DNA of 33,325 nucleotides from Pseudomonas sp. GD03858 (GCF_029840925.1 NZ_JAOCDM010000052.1:1-33325); one strand, 5' to 3'; numbered from the stretch's first letter, positions 10,804-19,838 are shown. Numbers and translations: made by a program. The notes: a model not told the origin generated them from the sequence alone.

Positions 10804-13074
10804 ATGTTAAACCGCGAGCTCGAAGTCACCCTCAATCTGGCCTTCAAGGAGGCCCGTTCGAAGCGTCATGAGTTCATGACCGTCGAACACCTGTTGCTGG
10901 CACTCCTTGACAATGAAGCCGCCGCGACCGTTCTGCGCGCCTGTGGCGCCAATCTCGACAAGCTCAAGCACGACCTGCAAGAGTTCATCGATTCGACCAC
11001 GCCGCTGATTCCCGTGCATGACGAGGATCGCGAAACGCAACCGACCCTGGGCTTCCAGCGCGTGCTGCAGCGTGCCGTGTTCCACGTGCAGAGCTCCGGC
11101 AAGCGTGAAGTCACCGGCGCCAACGTGCTGGTGGCGATCTTCAGCGAACAGGAAAGCCAGGCGGTGTTCCTGCTCAAGCAGCAGAGCGTGGCCCGCATCG
11201 ACGTCGTCAACTACATCGCCCATGGCATCAGCAAGGTGCCAGGACATGGTTCGCACAGCGAAAGCGATCAGGACATGCAGGACGAGGAGGGTGGCGAAAC
11301 GTCGTCTTCCAGCAACCCGCTGGATGCCTATGCCAGCAACCTGAACGAACTGGCGCGTGCCGGGCGCATCGACCCTTTGGTCGGGCGCGAGCAGGAGGTC
11401 GAGCGCGTCGCGCAGATCCTTGCCCGTCGGCGCAAGAACAACCCACTGCTGGTGGGCGAGGCCGGTGTCGGCAAGACCGCCATCGCCGAGGGCCTGGCCA
11501 AGCGCATCGTCGACGGCCAGGTGCCCGACCTGCTGGCCCAGAGCGTGGTCTACTCGCTCGACCTGGGCGCGCTGCTGGCCGGCACCAAGTACCGTGGCGA
11601 CTTCGAGAAGCGCTTCAAGGCGCTGCTCGGCGAGCTGCGCAAGCGGCCGCAGGCGATCCTGTTCATCGACGAGATCCACACCATCATCGGCGCCGGCGCG
11701 GCATCCGGTGGCGTGATGGATGCGTCCAACCTGCTCAAGCCGCTGCTGTCCTCCGGTGAGATCCGCTGCATCGGTTCGACCACCTTCCAGGAGTTCCGTG
11801 GCATCTTCGAGAAGGACCGGGCGTTGGCGCGGCGCTTCCAGAAGGTCGATGTCACCGAGCCGTCGGTGGAGGACACCGTGGGCATCCTGCGCGGGCTCAA
11901 GGGGCGCTTCGAAAGCCACCACAACATCGAGTACAGCGACGAAGCCCTGCGCGCCGCCGCCGAACTCGCCTCGCGCTACATCAATGACCGGCACATGCCG
12001 GACAAGGCCATCGATGTGATCGACGAGGCGGGCGCCTACCAGCGCCTGCAGCCAGAGGCCAACCGGGTCAAGCGCATCGACGTGCCTCAGGTCGAGGACA
12101 TCGTCGCCAAGATCGCGCGGATTCCGCCGAAGCATGTCACCAGCTCGGACAAAGAGCTGCTGCGTAACCTCGAGCGTGACCTCAAGCTGACCGTGTTCGG
12201 CCAGGATGCGGCGATCGACTCGCTGGCCACCGCCATCAAGCTGTCCCGTGCCGGATTGAAGGCCCCGGACAAACCGGTCGGTTCGTTCCTGTTCGCCGGC
12301 CCCACCGGGGTGGGCAAGACCGAGGCGGCTCGCCAGTTGGCCAAGGCGCTGGGTGTCGAGCTGGTGCGCTTCGACATGTCCGAGTACATGGAGCGGCATA
12401 CCGTATCGCGCCTGATCGGTGCGCCACCCGGCTATGTCGGGTTCGACCAGGGCGGCCTGCTGACCGAGGCCATCACCAAGCAACCGCACTGCGTGCTGCT
12501 GCTCGACGAAATCGAGAAGGCCCACCCGGAAGTCTTCAACCTGCTGCTGCAGGTGATGGACCACGGTACCCTGACCGACAACAACGGGCGCAAGGCGGAC
12601 TTCCGCAACGTGATCCTGATCATGACCACCAACGCCGGCGCCGAAACTGCCGCGCGGGCCTCGATCGGCTTCACCCATCAGGATCACTCGTCCGATGCCA
12701 TGGAAGTCATTCGCAAGAGCTTCACGCCGGAGTTCCGCAACCGCCTGGATACCATCATCCAGTTCGGCCGCCTGTCCCACGAGACGATCAAGAGCATCGT
12801 CGACAAGTTCCTCATCGAACTGCAGGCGCAGCTGGAAGACAAGCGTGTGTTGCTGGAGGTCAGCGATGCCGCTCGTGGCTGGCTGGCGGCGTCGGGCTAC
12901 GACGTGCAGATGGGCGCGCGACCGATGGCGCGGCTGATCCAGGACAAGATCAAGCGGCCATTGGCCGAGGAGATCCTGTTCGGCGAGCTGGCCGAGCACG
13001 GTGGCGTGGTGCACATCGACCTGCGCGATGGCGAGCTGGTGTTCGATTACGAGACCACGGCTGAAGTTGCGTAA
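10804..13074 (+). CDS. clpA: ATP-dependent Clp protease ATP-binding subunit ClpA
   Basis: This 756-aa AAA+ unfoldase of the ClpAP protease has an N-domain (about 1-150) that binds ClpS and two ATPase modules with Walker A motifs GEAGVGKT (218-225) and GPTGVGKT (499-506). The ClpP-docking loop is IGF at 621-623, where E. coli ClpA has IGL. The length agrees with E. coli (758 aa). GAGGTGAAG precedes the ATG. It is co-oriented with clpS and lies near aat and bpt, whose products create its N-degron substrates. Confidence 0.98.
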   Translation: MLNRELEVTLNLAFKEARSKRHEFMTVEHLLLALLDNEAAATVLRACGANLDKLKHDLQEFIDSTTPLIPVHDEDRETQPTLGFQRVLQRAVFHVQSSGKREVTGANVLVAIFSEQESQAVFLLKQQSVARIDVVNYIAHGISKVPGHGSHSESDQDMQDEEGGETSSSSNPLDAYASNLNELARAGRIDPLVGREQEVERVAQILARRRKNNPLLVGEAGVGKTAIAEGLAKRIVDGQVPDLLAQSVVYSLDLGALLAGTKYRGDFEKRFKALLGELRKRPQAILFIDEIHTIIGAGAASGGVMDASNLLKPLLSSGEIRCIGSTTFQEFRGIFEKDRALARRFQKVDVTEPSVEDTVGILRGLKGRFESHHNIEYSDEALRAAAELASRYINDRHMPDKAIDVIDEAGAYQRLQPEANRVKRIDVPQVEDIVAKIARIPPKHVTSSDKELLRNLERDLKLTVFGQDAAIDSLATAIKLSRAGLKAPDKPVGSFLFAGPTGVGKTEAARQLAKALGVELVRFDMSEYMERHTVSRLIGAPPGYVGFDQGGLLTEAITKQPHCVLLLDEIEKAHPEVFNLLLQVMDHGTLTDNNGRKADFRNVILIMTTNAGAETAARASIGFTHQDHSSDAMEVIRKSFTPEFRNRLDTIIQFGRLSHETIKSIVDKFLIELQAQLEDKRVLLEVSDAARGWLAASGYDVQMGARPMARLIQDKIKRPLAEEILFGELAEHGGVVHIDLRDGELVFDYETTAEVA

Positions 13075-13110
13075 GGCAGGGGCCGCTGTGCGGCCCCGCA
13101 TTTCCAAAGC

Positions 13111-13150
13111 CCATAAAAAAGCCCGGCACACTGGCCGGGCTTTTTTATGG
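13111..13150. terminator. Bidirectional terminator between clpA and infA
   Basis: An exact 17-bp inverted repeat (CCATAAAAAAGCCCGGC and its complement, 13111-13127 and 13134-13150) has A- and T-runs on its two sides. It serves the convergent clpA and infA genes. Confidence 0.93.
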
Positions 13151-13157
13151 CTTGAGC

Positions 13158-13376
13158 TTAGCGCGCACGGTAGGTGATGCGGCCCTTGCTCAGGTCGTAC
13201 GGCGTCAGTTCGACGCGGACCTTGTCGCCAGTGAGAATACGGATGTAGTTCTTGCGCATCTTGCCGGAGATATGCGCGGTAACGACGTGCCCGTTTTCCA
13301 ACTCCACGCGGAACATGGTGTTGGGCAGGGTGTCGACGACAGTGCCTTCCATTTCGAAGCTGTCTTCTTTCGACAT
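13158..13376 (-). CDS. infA: Translation initiation factor IF-1
   Basis: This 72-aa S1/OB-fold protein has the standard IF-1 sequence, from [13 protein letters not shown] to KGRITYRAR. It binds the 30S A site during initiation. The ATG at 13376 gives the exact family length; the longer upstream frame is not needed. Location between clpA and the aminoacyl-transferase genes is conserved from E. coli to Pseudomonas. Confidence 0.99.
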
Positions 13377-13480
13377 GCAGTAAAGCCCTCGGTATCCAGT
13401 GATGACCCGACGCACGACTGCACCGGGCAAAAAAAGTGGCGTGGATTATGCCCGAAAATTGTGTTTCAAGCCAATGCCTT

Positions 13481-14188
13481 TCAGTTGAGGGTGACCCAGC
13501 GCTGGTTGATCAGCAATTCGATGGGGCGGTACTGGGTCTTGTAGTTCATCTTCTTGCAGTTCTTGATCCAGTAACCGAGGTACACCGCCTCGAGGTCCTG
13601 GCGCAGCGCTTCGGTGATCTGCCACAAGATGGCGTAGCGTCCGAGGCTGCGGCGTTCCTCTTCGGGTTCATAGAAGGTGTAGACCGCCGACAGGCCATTG
13701 GGCAGCAGGTCGCACACCGCCACGGCCAGGAGCCGGCCTTCGAGGCGGAACTCGTAGAACCAGCAGAAGGGCAGGTCGCGGACCAGGAAGGTGGAAAACT
13801 GGTCGCGACTCGGTGGGTACATGTCGCCGTCGGCATGGCGCTGCTCGATATAGCGTCGGTACAGGTCGAAGTATTCTTCCTTGAAGGACGGGCGAGCGGC
13901 ACTGACGGTCAGGTCGGCATTGCGCTTGAGGATACGCCGTTGCTGGCGGTTGGGGATGAAGCGCGCTGCGGGGATGCGCGCTGGAACGCAGGCGTTGCAA
14001 TGCTGGCAATGCGGGCGATAGAGGTGGTCGCCGCTGCGGCGAAAGCCCATTTCCGACAGGTCGGCATAGACATGCACGTCCATCGGCTGGCTTGGGTCGA
14101 GAAACAGCGTGGTTGCCTGCTCATCCGGCAGATAGCTGCAGGAGTGGGGTTGAGTGGCATAGAACTTCAAGCGCGCCAGCTCTGTCAT
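13481..14188 (-). CDS. bpt: Aspartate/glutamate leucyltransferase (bacterial ATE/Bpt)
   Basis: This 235-aa protein transfers leucine from Leu-tRNA to proteins that begin with Asp or Glu, making substrates for ClpS-ClpAP. It has the ATE N-terminal cysteines C17, C61, C64 and C67 (the CQHCNACVP motif) and the C-terminal acyltransferase fold with YYxIKNC-like residues (YWIKNCKKMNYK). The ATG at 14188 has a well-spaced AAGGGG site; an in-frame TTG two codons upstream is less likely. It lies 57 bp downstream of aat, in one operon. Confidence 0.96.
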   Translation of the reverse strand: MTELARLKFYATQPHSCSYLPDEQATTLFLDPSQPMDVHVYADLSEMGFRRSGDHLYRPHCQHCNACVPARIPAARFIPNRQQRRILKRNADLTVSAARPSFKEEYFDLYRRYIEQRHADGDMYPPSRDQFSTFLVRDLPFCWFYEFRLEGRLLAVAVCDLLPNGLSAVYTFYEPEEERRSLGRYAILWQITEALRQDLEAVYLGYWIKNCKKMNYKTQYRPIELLINQRWVTLN

Positions 14189-14245
14189 GATCAACCCCTT
14201 AGGTGAGACTTTGTCTCTAAGTGTAAGCCAGCTCCGGGAACTCGA

Positions 14246-14926
14246 CTAGGCAACCCAGCTGGCGTCGCTGGGTTGATCCAGGTGTCGCGCCAGGTGGTTG
14301 GCGAAGTCGGCTCGGCTGATGGCGCGGGCGCCCAGGCTGTGCAGGTGGTTGGTCGGCATCTGGCAGTCGATCAGCACGAAGCCGGCCTGCCGGAGGTGCT
14401 CGACCAAGGTCACGAAGCCTACCTTGGAGGCGTTGTCGGCGCGGCTGAACATCGATTCGCCGAAGAACAGTCGGCCGATGGCCAGGCCGTAGAGGCCGCC
14501 GACCAGCTCGCCGTCCCGGCGCACCTCCACCGAATGGGCGATGCCGCGGCGGTGCAGCTCGCAGTAGGCGGCGCGCATGTTGTCGGTGATCCAGGTGCCG
14601 TCGGCGTAGTCGCGTGGCGCGGCGCAGGCGGCGATCACCGCCGGGAAGTCGCTGTCGAAGCTCACCTGGTAGCGGCCCTGGCGGATCAGCTTGGCCAGCG
14701 AGCGCGAGACATGCAGCTCGTCCGGGAACAGCACCGTGCGCGGGTCGGGCGACCACCAGAGGATCGGCTGGCCATCCTGATACCAGGGGAAGCAGCCATG
14801 GCGATAGGCCGCGACCAGGCGATCAGGCGTCAGGTCGCCGCCGGCGGCGAGCAGGCCGTTGGGGTCGTGCAAGGCCTTTTCCAGGGGCGGGAAGGTCAGC
14901 GAGTCGCGGGTCAGCCAGGTGAGCAT
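14246..14926 (-). CDS. aat: Leucyl/phenylalanyl-tRNA--protein transferase
   Basis: This 226-aa enzyme adds Leu or Phe to proteins with N-terminal Lys or Arg, marking them for ClpS. Family motifs are seen in order: FPPLEKAL (12-19), GLLAAGGDL (24-32), WWSPDPR (57-63), FFGESMFS and DCQMPTNHLHSLGA. The frame stays open another 56 codons upstream, but that part translates the REP element, so the ATG at 14926 is chosen although its ribosome-binding site is poor. It is the first gene of the aat-bpt operon. In P. aeruginosa a thioredoxin reductase gene lies upstream, as I recall; here that place holds only a REP pair. Confidence 0.96.
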   Translation of the reverse strand: MLTWLTRDSLTFPPLEKALHDPNGLLAAGGDLTPDRLVAAYRHGCFPWYQDGQPILWWSPDPRTVLFPDELHVSRSLAKLIRQGRYQVSFDSDFPAVIAACAAPRDYADGTWITDNMRAAYCELHRRGIAHSVEVRRDGELVGGLYGLAIGRLFFGESMFSRADNASKVGFVTLVEHLRQAGFVLIDCQMPTNHLHSLGARAISRADFANHLARHLDQPSDASWVA

Positions 14927-15003
14927 GGTGTTCTTGAGCGGCGGGGGAGGGGAGAGGGCAGCATGGCGTGCGTTGGAAATGAGGTCAACGCCTTGCGCGA
15001 TCC

Positions 15004-15118
15004 CTGTAGGAGCGGCCTTGTGTCGCGATGGGCTGCGCAGCAGCCCCAGAATTGCGGCATCATGCTGAGTAGTTGGGGCTGCTGCGCAGCCCATCGCGAC
15101 ACAAGGCCGCTCCTACAG
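15004..15118. repeat. Perfect inverted REP pair between aat and ftsK
   Basis: REP copies at 15004-15047 (plus) and 15075-15118 (minus) are exact reverse complements over 44 bp, separated by 27 bp. The perfect match suggests a recent duplication or gene conversion. It occupies much of the 470-bp divergent gap (14927-15396); the rest holds a LexA-like site, a short hairpin and, presumably, the promoters of aat and ftsK. Confidence 0.93.
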
Positions 15119-15193
15119 GCTCTCTATGCGGGTCCACAAATTGCATCCGGCTTCGGTGGCTCCAGGCACCATCTGCCACTTTTGCTGTCACAC

Positions 15194-15209
15194 CTGTGCA
15201 AAAACACAG
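15194..15209. promoter_or_regulatory. LexA-box-like site upstream of ftsK
   Basis: The 16-bp sequence CTGTGCAAAAACACAG fits CTGT-N8-ACAG, the core of the gammaproteobacterial SOS box, and its dyad extends one base pair further inward (CTGTG/CACAG). It lies about 190 bp upstream of the ftsK start. E. coli ftsK (dinH) is LexA-controlled, so the site is plausible, but the AT-rich centre differs from the strong consensus. Confidence 0.45.
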
Positions 15210-15336
15210 CATAAGCCTTTGTCACAAAAGAAAATGCATGCTCAAATTGCAACTAAATGAAAGTAGCCCCCGTTCACGCGCCATACAGCGTGCCGCCATG
15301 GCGGCTGGCGGGCAGTAATGTTAAAAGTAGTGGCTC

Positions 15337-15357
15337 ATTGGCCGGCGGACGGCCAAT
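15337..15357. promoter_or_regulatory. Hairpin in the ftsK leader
   Basis: An exact 8-bp inverted repeat ATTGGCCG-N5-CGGCCAAT lies 39 bp before the ftsK TTG start. It could be an operator or an mRNA hairpin. No T-run follows, so it is not a terminator. Confidence 0.4.
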
Positions 15358-15396
15358 CACTATTGGACGCGCAGTACGCGCAGGAATAGACGCGTT

Positions 15397-17814
15397 TTGA
15401 AGAAATCCACCGCAACTCCAGCCCCCTTGCCAGTGCCTCTGTGGCGGCAGCAGCTGCACTACCGCCTCAAGGAAGGTGCGCTGATCGCCGTTGGCGCCCT
15501 GTGCCTGTACCTGTGGATGGCACTGCTCACCTACGACACGTCCGATCCTGGCTTCAGCCATACCAGCAACGCCGACCAGGTGCAGAACGCCGCTGGCCGC
15601 GCGGGCGCCTACTTCGCCGACATCCTGTTCATGGTGCTCGGCTATTTCGCCTACATCTTCCCGTTGCTGCTGGCGATCAAGACTTGGCAGATCTTCCGGG
15701 AGCGCCACCAACCCTGGCAGTGGAGCGGTTGGTTGTTTTCCTGGCGGCTGATCGGCCTGGTGTTCCTGGTGCTGTCGGGCGCTGCCCTGGCGCATATTCA
15801 TTTCCATCCCTCGGCGAGCCTGCCGTTTTCCGCCGGCGGCGCGCTGGGCGAGAGCCTGGGCGACCTGGCCCGCAATCTGCTGAACGTGCAGGGCAGCACG
15901 CTGATGTTCATCGCGCTGTTCCTCTTCGGCCTGACCGTGTTCACCGACCTGTCCTGGTTCAAGGTGATGGACGTCACGGGCAAGATCACCCTCGACCTGT
16001 TCGAACTGGTGCAGAATGCCGCCAACCGCTGGTGGGAGGCGCGCAACGAGCGCAAGCGCCTGGTGGCGCAATTGCGCGAAGTGGATGAACGGGTCGATGA
16101 AGTGGTCGCCCCCGTGGTGGTGGACAAGCGCGAGCAGGTCAAGGCCCGCGAGCGCATCATCGAGCGCGACGAGGCGCTGACCAAGCATGTCGCCCAGCGC
16201 GAGCAGCAGCCGGCTCCGGTGATCAACCTGCCGGCTCCGGTGGCCAAGGCGCCCGAGCCGAGCAAGCGGGTCATGAAGGAAAAGCAGGCGCCGCTGTTCG
16301 TCGACAGCGCCGTGGAAGGCACGCTGCCGTCGATCTCCATCCTCGACCCGGCCGAGCAGAAGAAGATCGAGTACTCGCCGGAGTCGCTGGCGGGTGTCGG
16401 CCATCTGCTGGAAATCAAGCTGAAGGAGTTCGGCGTCGAGGTTTCCGTCGACTCCATTCACCCCGGCCCGGTGATCACCCGCTACGAGATCCAGCCTGCC
16501 GCTGGCGTGAAGGTCAGCCGCATCGCCAACCTGGCCAAGGACCTGGCGCGTTCGCTGGCGGTGACCAGCGTGCGCGTGGTCGAGGTCATTCCCGGCAAGA
16601 CCACCGTGGGTATCGAGATCCCCAACGAGAACCGCCAGATGGTGCGTTTCTCCGAGGTCCTCTCTTCGCCGCAGTACGACGAGCAGAAGTCGCCGGTCAC
16701 CTTGGCCCTGGGCCACGACATCGGCGGCAAGCCGGTGATCACTGACCTTGCGAAGATGCCGCACCTGCTGGTGGCCGGTACCACCGGTTCCGGTAAGTCG
16801 GTGGGTGTGAACGCGATGATCCTGTCGATCCTGTTCAAGTCGGGCCCGGAAGACGCGCGACTGATCATGATCGACCCGAAGATGCTCGAACTGTCGATCT
16901 ACGAAGGCATCCCGCACCTGCTCTGCCCGGTGGTCACCGACATGAAGGACGCCGCCAACGCCCTGCGCTGGAGCGTCGCCGAGATGGAGCGCCGCTACAA
17001 GCTGATGGCGGCCATGGGCGTGCGCAACCTGGCGGGCTTCAACCGCAAGATCAAGGATGCGCAGGAGGCCGGCGAAGTCATCCACGATCCGCTGTACCGT
17101 CGCGAGAGCATGGATGACGAGCCGCCGACCCTGAAGACCCTGCCGACCATCGTGGTGGTGGTCGACGAATTCGCCGACATGATGATGATCGTCGGCAAGA
17201 AGGTCGAAGAGCTGATCGCCCGTATCGCCCAGAAGGCCCGTGCCGCCGGTATCCACCTGATCCTGGCCACCCAGCGCCCGTCGGTGGATGTGATCACCGG
17301 CCTGATCAAGGCCAACATCCCGACCCGCATGGCGTTCCAGGTGTCGAGCAAGATCGACTCGCGGACCATCATCGACCAGGGCGGCGCCGAACAGCTGCTC
17401 GGCCACGGTGACATGCTCTACATGCCGCCGGGCACCAGCCTGCCGATCCGCGTGCATGGCGCGTTCGTTTCCGACGACGAGGTGCATCGCACGGTCGAGG
17501 CCTGGAAACTGCGCGGCGCGCCGGACTACAACGATGACATCCTCAACGGCGTCGAGGAGGCCGGCAGCGGCTTCGAAGGCGGCGGTGGCGGTGGCGATGG
17601 CGACGACCCGGAAGCCGACGCGCTCTACGACGAAGCCGTGCAATTCGTGCTGGAAAGCCGGCGGGCTTCGATCTCGGCGGTGCAACGCAAGCTCAAGATC
17701 GGCTACAACCGCGCCGCGCGGATGATCGAGTCGATGGAGATGGCCGGCGTGGTCACGCCGATGAACAGCAACGGCTCGCGGGAAGTGATTGCCCCGGGCG
17801 GCCCGCGCGACTGA
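15397..17814 (+). CDS. ftsK: DNA translocase FtsK (TTG start)
   Basis: This 805-aa septal DNA pump moves chromosome dimers to dif and activates XerCD. Four N-terminal membrane segments are visible (about 27-46, 73-96, 113-134 and 167-184). A short charged linker follows, then the motor with Walker A GTTGSGKS (461-468) and Walker B VVVVDEFADMMM, and a C-terminal gamma winged-helix domain (AVQRKLKIGYNRAARMIES) that reads KOPS sequences. Translation probably starts at TTG 15397, giving the family N-terminus MKKSTATP; AGGA lies upstream. lolA follows after 62 bp. Confidence 0.97.
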   Translation: MKKSTATPAPLPVPLWRQQLHYRLKEGALIAVGALCLYLWMALLTYDTSDPGFSHTSNADQVQNAAGRAGAYFADILFMVLGYFAYIFPLLLAIKTWQIFRERHQPWQWSGWLFSWRLIGLVFLVLSGAALAHIHFHPSASLPFSAGGALGESLGDLARNLLNVQGSTLMFIALFLFGLTVFTDLSWFKVMDVTGKITLDLFELVQNAANRWWEARNERKRLVAQLREVDERVDEVVAPVVVDKREQVKARERIIERDEALTKHVAQREQQPAPVINLPAPVAKAPEPSKRVMKEKQAPLFVDSAVEGTLPSISILDPAEQKKIEYSPESLAGVGHLLEIKLKEFGVEVSVDSIHPGPVITRYEIQPAAGVKVSRIANLAKDLARSLAVTSVRVVEVIPGKTTVGIEIPNENRQMVRFSEVLSSPQYDEQKSPVTLALGHDIGGKPVITDLAKMPHLLVAGTTGSGKSVGVNAMILSILFKSGPEDARLIMIDPKMLELSIYEGIPHLLCPVVTDMKDAANALRWSVAEMERRYKLMAAMGVRNLAGFNRKIKDAQEAGEVIHDPLYRRESMDDEPPTLKTLPTIVVVVDEFADMMMIVGKKVEELIARIAQKARAAGIHLILATQRPSVDVITGLIKANIPTRMAFQVSSKIDSRTIIDQGGAEQLLGHGDMLYMPPGTSLPIRVHGAFVSDDEVHRTVEAWKLRGAPDYNDDILNGVEEAGSGFEGGGGGGDGDDPEADALYDEAVQFVLESRRASISAVQRKLKIGYNRAARMIESMEMAGVVTPMNSNGSREVIAPGGPRD

Positions 17815-17824
17815 CGAACAACCT

Positions 17825-17850
17825 GCCGGGTGCCATTGATGACGCCCGGC
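17825..17850 (+). other. GC-rich hairpin between ftsK and lolA
   Basis: The arms GCCGGG and CCCGGC (17825-17830 and 17845-17850) can form a hairpin, but only CCTTTC follows, so it is at best a weak terminator or mRNA processing signal within the ftsK-lolA run. Confidence 0.35.
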
Positions 17851-17876
17851 CCTTTCACTGTGCAATGAGGATTTCC

Positions 17877-18500
17877 ATGCGCGCGATTCGCATGCTGTTG
17901 GTTTCTGCCCTGGCTGCGGCCAGCCTGTCGGCCCAGGCCGGCGAACAGGACGTCCAGCGCCTGACGCAATTGCTGGAAAAGTCGCAGACCATCGAAGCCA
18001 ATTTTTCCCAGCTGACCCTGGATGCCAGCGGCACCAGCCTGCAGGAAACCAATGGCAAGATGACCGTCAAGCGCCCAGGCCTGTTCTACTGGCACACCGA
18101 CGCGCCCCAGGAACAAGTGGTGGTGTCCGACGGCAAGAACGTCACCCTGTGGGACCCGGACCTCGAGCAGGCGACCATCAAGAAGCTCGACGTGCGCCTG
18201 AACCAGACCCCGGCGCTGCTGCTGTCCGGCGACGTGTCGAAGATCAGCCAGAGCTTCGATATCACCTCCAAGGAGCAAGGCGAGGTCATGGATTTCACCT
18301 TGAAACCCAAGACCAAGGACACCCTGTTCGACTCGCTGCGCGTGTCGTTCCGCAGGGGCCTGATCAATGACATGCAGCTGATCGACAGCGTCGGCCAGCG
18401 CACCAACATCCTGTTCAATGGTGTCAAGGCCAACCAGGCGGTGCCGGACAGCAAGTTCCAGTTCGTCATCCCCAAGGGCGCTGATGTCATCAAGGAGTAA
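17877..18500 (+). CDS. lolA: Outer-membrane lipoprotein carrier protein LolA
   Basis: This 207-aa periplasmic chaperone carries lipoproteins from LolCDE to LolB. It has a clear Sec signal peptide (MRAIRMLLVSALAAASLSAQA, cut before GEQDV), and the mature part has LolA features such as the KRPGLFYWHT strand. Two in-frame ATGs exist; the second, at 17877, sits 6 bp after TGAGGA and is chosen over the one at 17865, which overlaps that ribosome-binding site. Position between ftsK and rarA is conserved in gammaproteobacteria. Confidence 0.96.
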   Translation: MRAIRMLLVSALAAASLSAQAGEQDVQRLTQLLEKSQTIEANFSQLTLDASGTSLQETNGKMTVKRPGLFYWHTDAPQEQVVVSDGKNVTLWDPDLEQATIKKLDVRLNQTPALLLSGDVSKISQSFDITSKEQGEVMDFTLKPKTKDTLFDSLRVSFRRGLINDMQLIDSVGQRTNILFNGVKANQAVPDSKFQFVIPKGADVIKE

Positions 18501-18512
18501 GCAGAGCCTGTG

Positions 18513-19838
18513 ATGGACCTGTTTCGAAGCGAACCCGTCGCCCAGCCCCTGGCCGCCCGCCTGCGGCCGTCGAACCTGGACGAGTACGTCGGCCAGGAGC
18601 ACCTGCTGGCGCGCGGCAAGCCGCTGCGCGAGGCCCTGGAGCAGGGCGCGCTGCATTCGATGATCTTCTGGGGGCCGCCGGGCGTGGGCAAGACCACGCT
18701 TGCGCGGCTGCTGGCGCAGTTCTGCGACGCGCATTTCGAAACCGTGTCGGCGGTGCTGGCCGGGGTCAAGGAGATCCGCCAGGCGGTCGAGGTGGCCAAG
18801 CAGCAGGCCGGCCAGTATGGCCGGCGCACCATTCTGTTCGTCGACGAGGTACACCGCTTCAACAAGTCGCAACAGGACGCTTTCCTGCCCTTTGTCGAGG
18901 ACGGCACGCTGATCTTCATCGGCGCCACCACGGAGAACCCGTCCTTCGAGCTGAACAACGCGCTGCTGTCGCGAGCCCGGGTCTATGTGCTCAAGAGCCT
19001 GGACGAGGCTGCGCTGCGCAAGCTGGTCGATCGCGCCCTGAGCGAGGAGCGCGGCCTGGGCAAGCGCAACCTGCGGGTGGGCGACGAGGCGTTCAAGATG
19101 CTCATGGCCGCCGCCGATGGCGATGGCCGGCGCATGCTCAACTTCCTCGAAAATGCCTCTGACCTGGCCGACGATGGCGGCGAGATTGGCGTCGAGCTGC
19201 TGCAGAGCCTGCTCGGCGACAGCCGTCGCCGCTTCGACAAGGGCGGCGAGGCCTTCTACGACCAGATCTCGGCGCTGCACAAGTCGGTGCGCGGATCCAA
19301 CCCCGATGCCGCGCTGTACTGGTACGCGCGCATGCTCGACGGCGGTTGCGATCCACTGTACATCGCCCGGCGCGTGGTGCGCATGGCCAGCGAGGACATC
19401 GGCAACGCCGATCCCCGCGCCCTGAGCCTGTGCCTCTCGGCCTGGGACGTGCAGGAGCGCCTGGGCAGCCCTGAAGGCGAACTGGCGGTGGCCCAGGCCA
19501 TCACCTACATCGCCTGCGCACCGAAGAGCAACGCGGTGTACATGGGCTTCAAGGCCGCCATGCGCGAAGCCGCCGAACACGGTTCGCTGGAAGTGCCGCT
19601 GCACCTGCGCAACGCGCCGACCAAGCTGATGAAGCAACTGGGTTATGGCGAGGAGTACCGCTACGCTCACGACGAGCCGGATGCCTATGCCGCCGGCGAG
19701 GACTACTTCCCCGAGCAGCTCGATCCACGCCACTACTATCAGCCCGTTCCCCGAGGCCTGGAGTTGAAGATCGGCGAGAAGCTCAAGCACCTGGCCGAAC
19801 TCGACCAGGCCAGCCCCCGGCAGCGGAGAAAACCGTGA
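18513..19838 (+). CDS. rarA: Replication-associated recombination protein A (AAA+ ATPase)
   Basis: This 441-aa member of the RarA/MgsA/WRNIP1 clamp-loader-like ATPase family acts at stalled replication forks. Walker A GPPGVGKT is at 54-61, Walker B LFVDEVH at 108-114, and a sensor/arginine-finger stretch LLSRARVY follows. The C-terminal part contains the tetramerisation domain. Start choice is between GTG 18510 and ATG 18513; AAGGAG at 18492-18497 lies slightly far from both. The ATG gives the usual MDLF start. The 3' end overlaps crcB by 4 bp. Confidence 0.96.
   Translation: MDLFRSEPVAQPLAARLRPSNLDEYVGQEHLLARGKPLREALEQGALHSMIFWGPPGVGKTTLARLLAQFCDAHFETVSAVLAGVKEIRQAVEVAKQQAGQYGRRTILFVDEVHRFNKSQQDAFLPFVEDGTLIFIGATTENPSFELNNALLSRARVYVLKSLDEAALRKLVDRALSEERGLGKRNLRVGDEAFKMLMAAADGDGRRMLNFLENASDLADDGGEIGVELLQSLLGDSRRRFDKGGEAFYDQISALHKSVRGSNPDAALYWYARMLDGGCDPLYIARRVVRMASEDIGNADPRALSLCLSAWDVQERLGSPEGELAVAQAITYIACAPKSNAVYMGFKAAMREAAEHGSLEVPLHLRNAPTKLMKQLGYGEEYRYAHDEPDAYAAGEDYFPEQLDPRHYYQPVPRGLELKIGEKLKHLAELDQASPRQRRKP

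Noticed and set aside
10807..13131. 774-codon minus-strand frame opposite clpA
   Set aside because: It mirrors a gene with two Walker A motifs and family length; no coding signals support the antisense frame.
14927..15094. Longer N-terminus for aat
   Set aside because: The extra 56 codons translate the REP element, and the family N-terminus starts at ATG 14926.
15195..15208. CRP/Vfr site at the LexA-like box
   Set aside because: TGTG and CACA are present, but the spacing is two bases short of TGTGA-N6-TCACA; the CTGT-N8-ACAG reading fits better.
19780..19834. Fluoride riboswitch before crcB
   Set aside because: crcB starts inside the rarA stop codon, and the upstream bases are rarA coding sequence.
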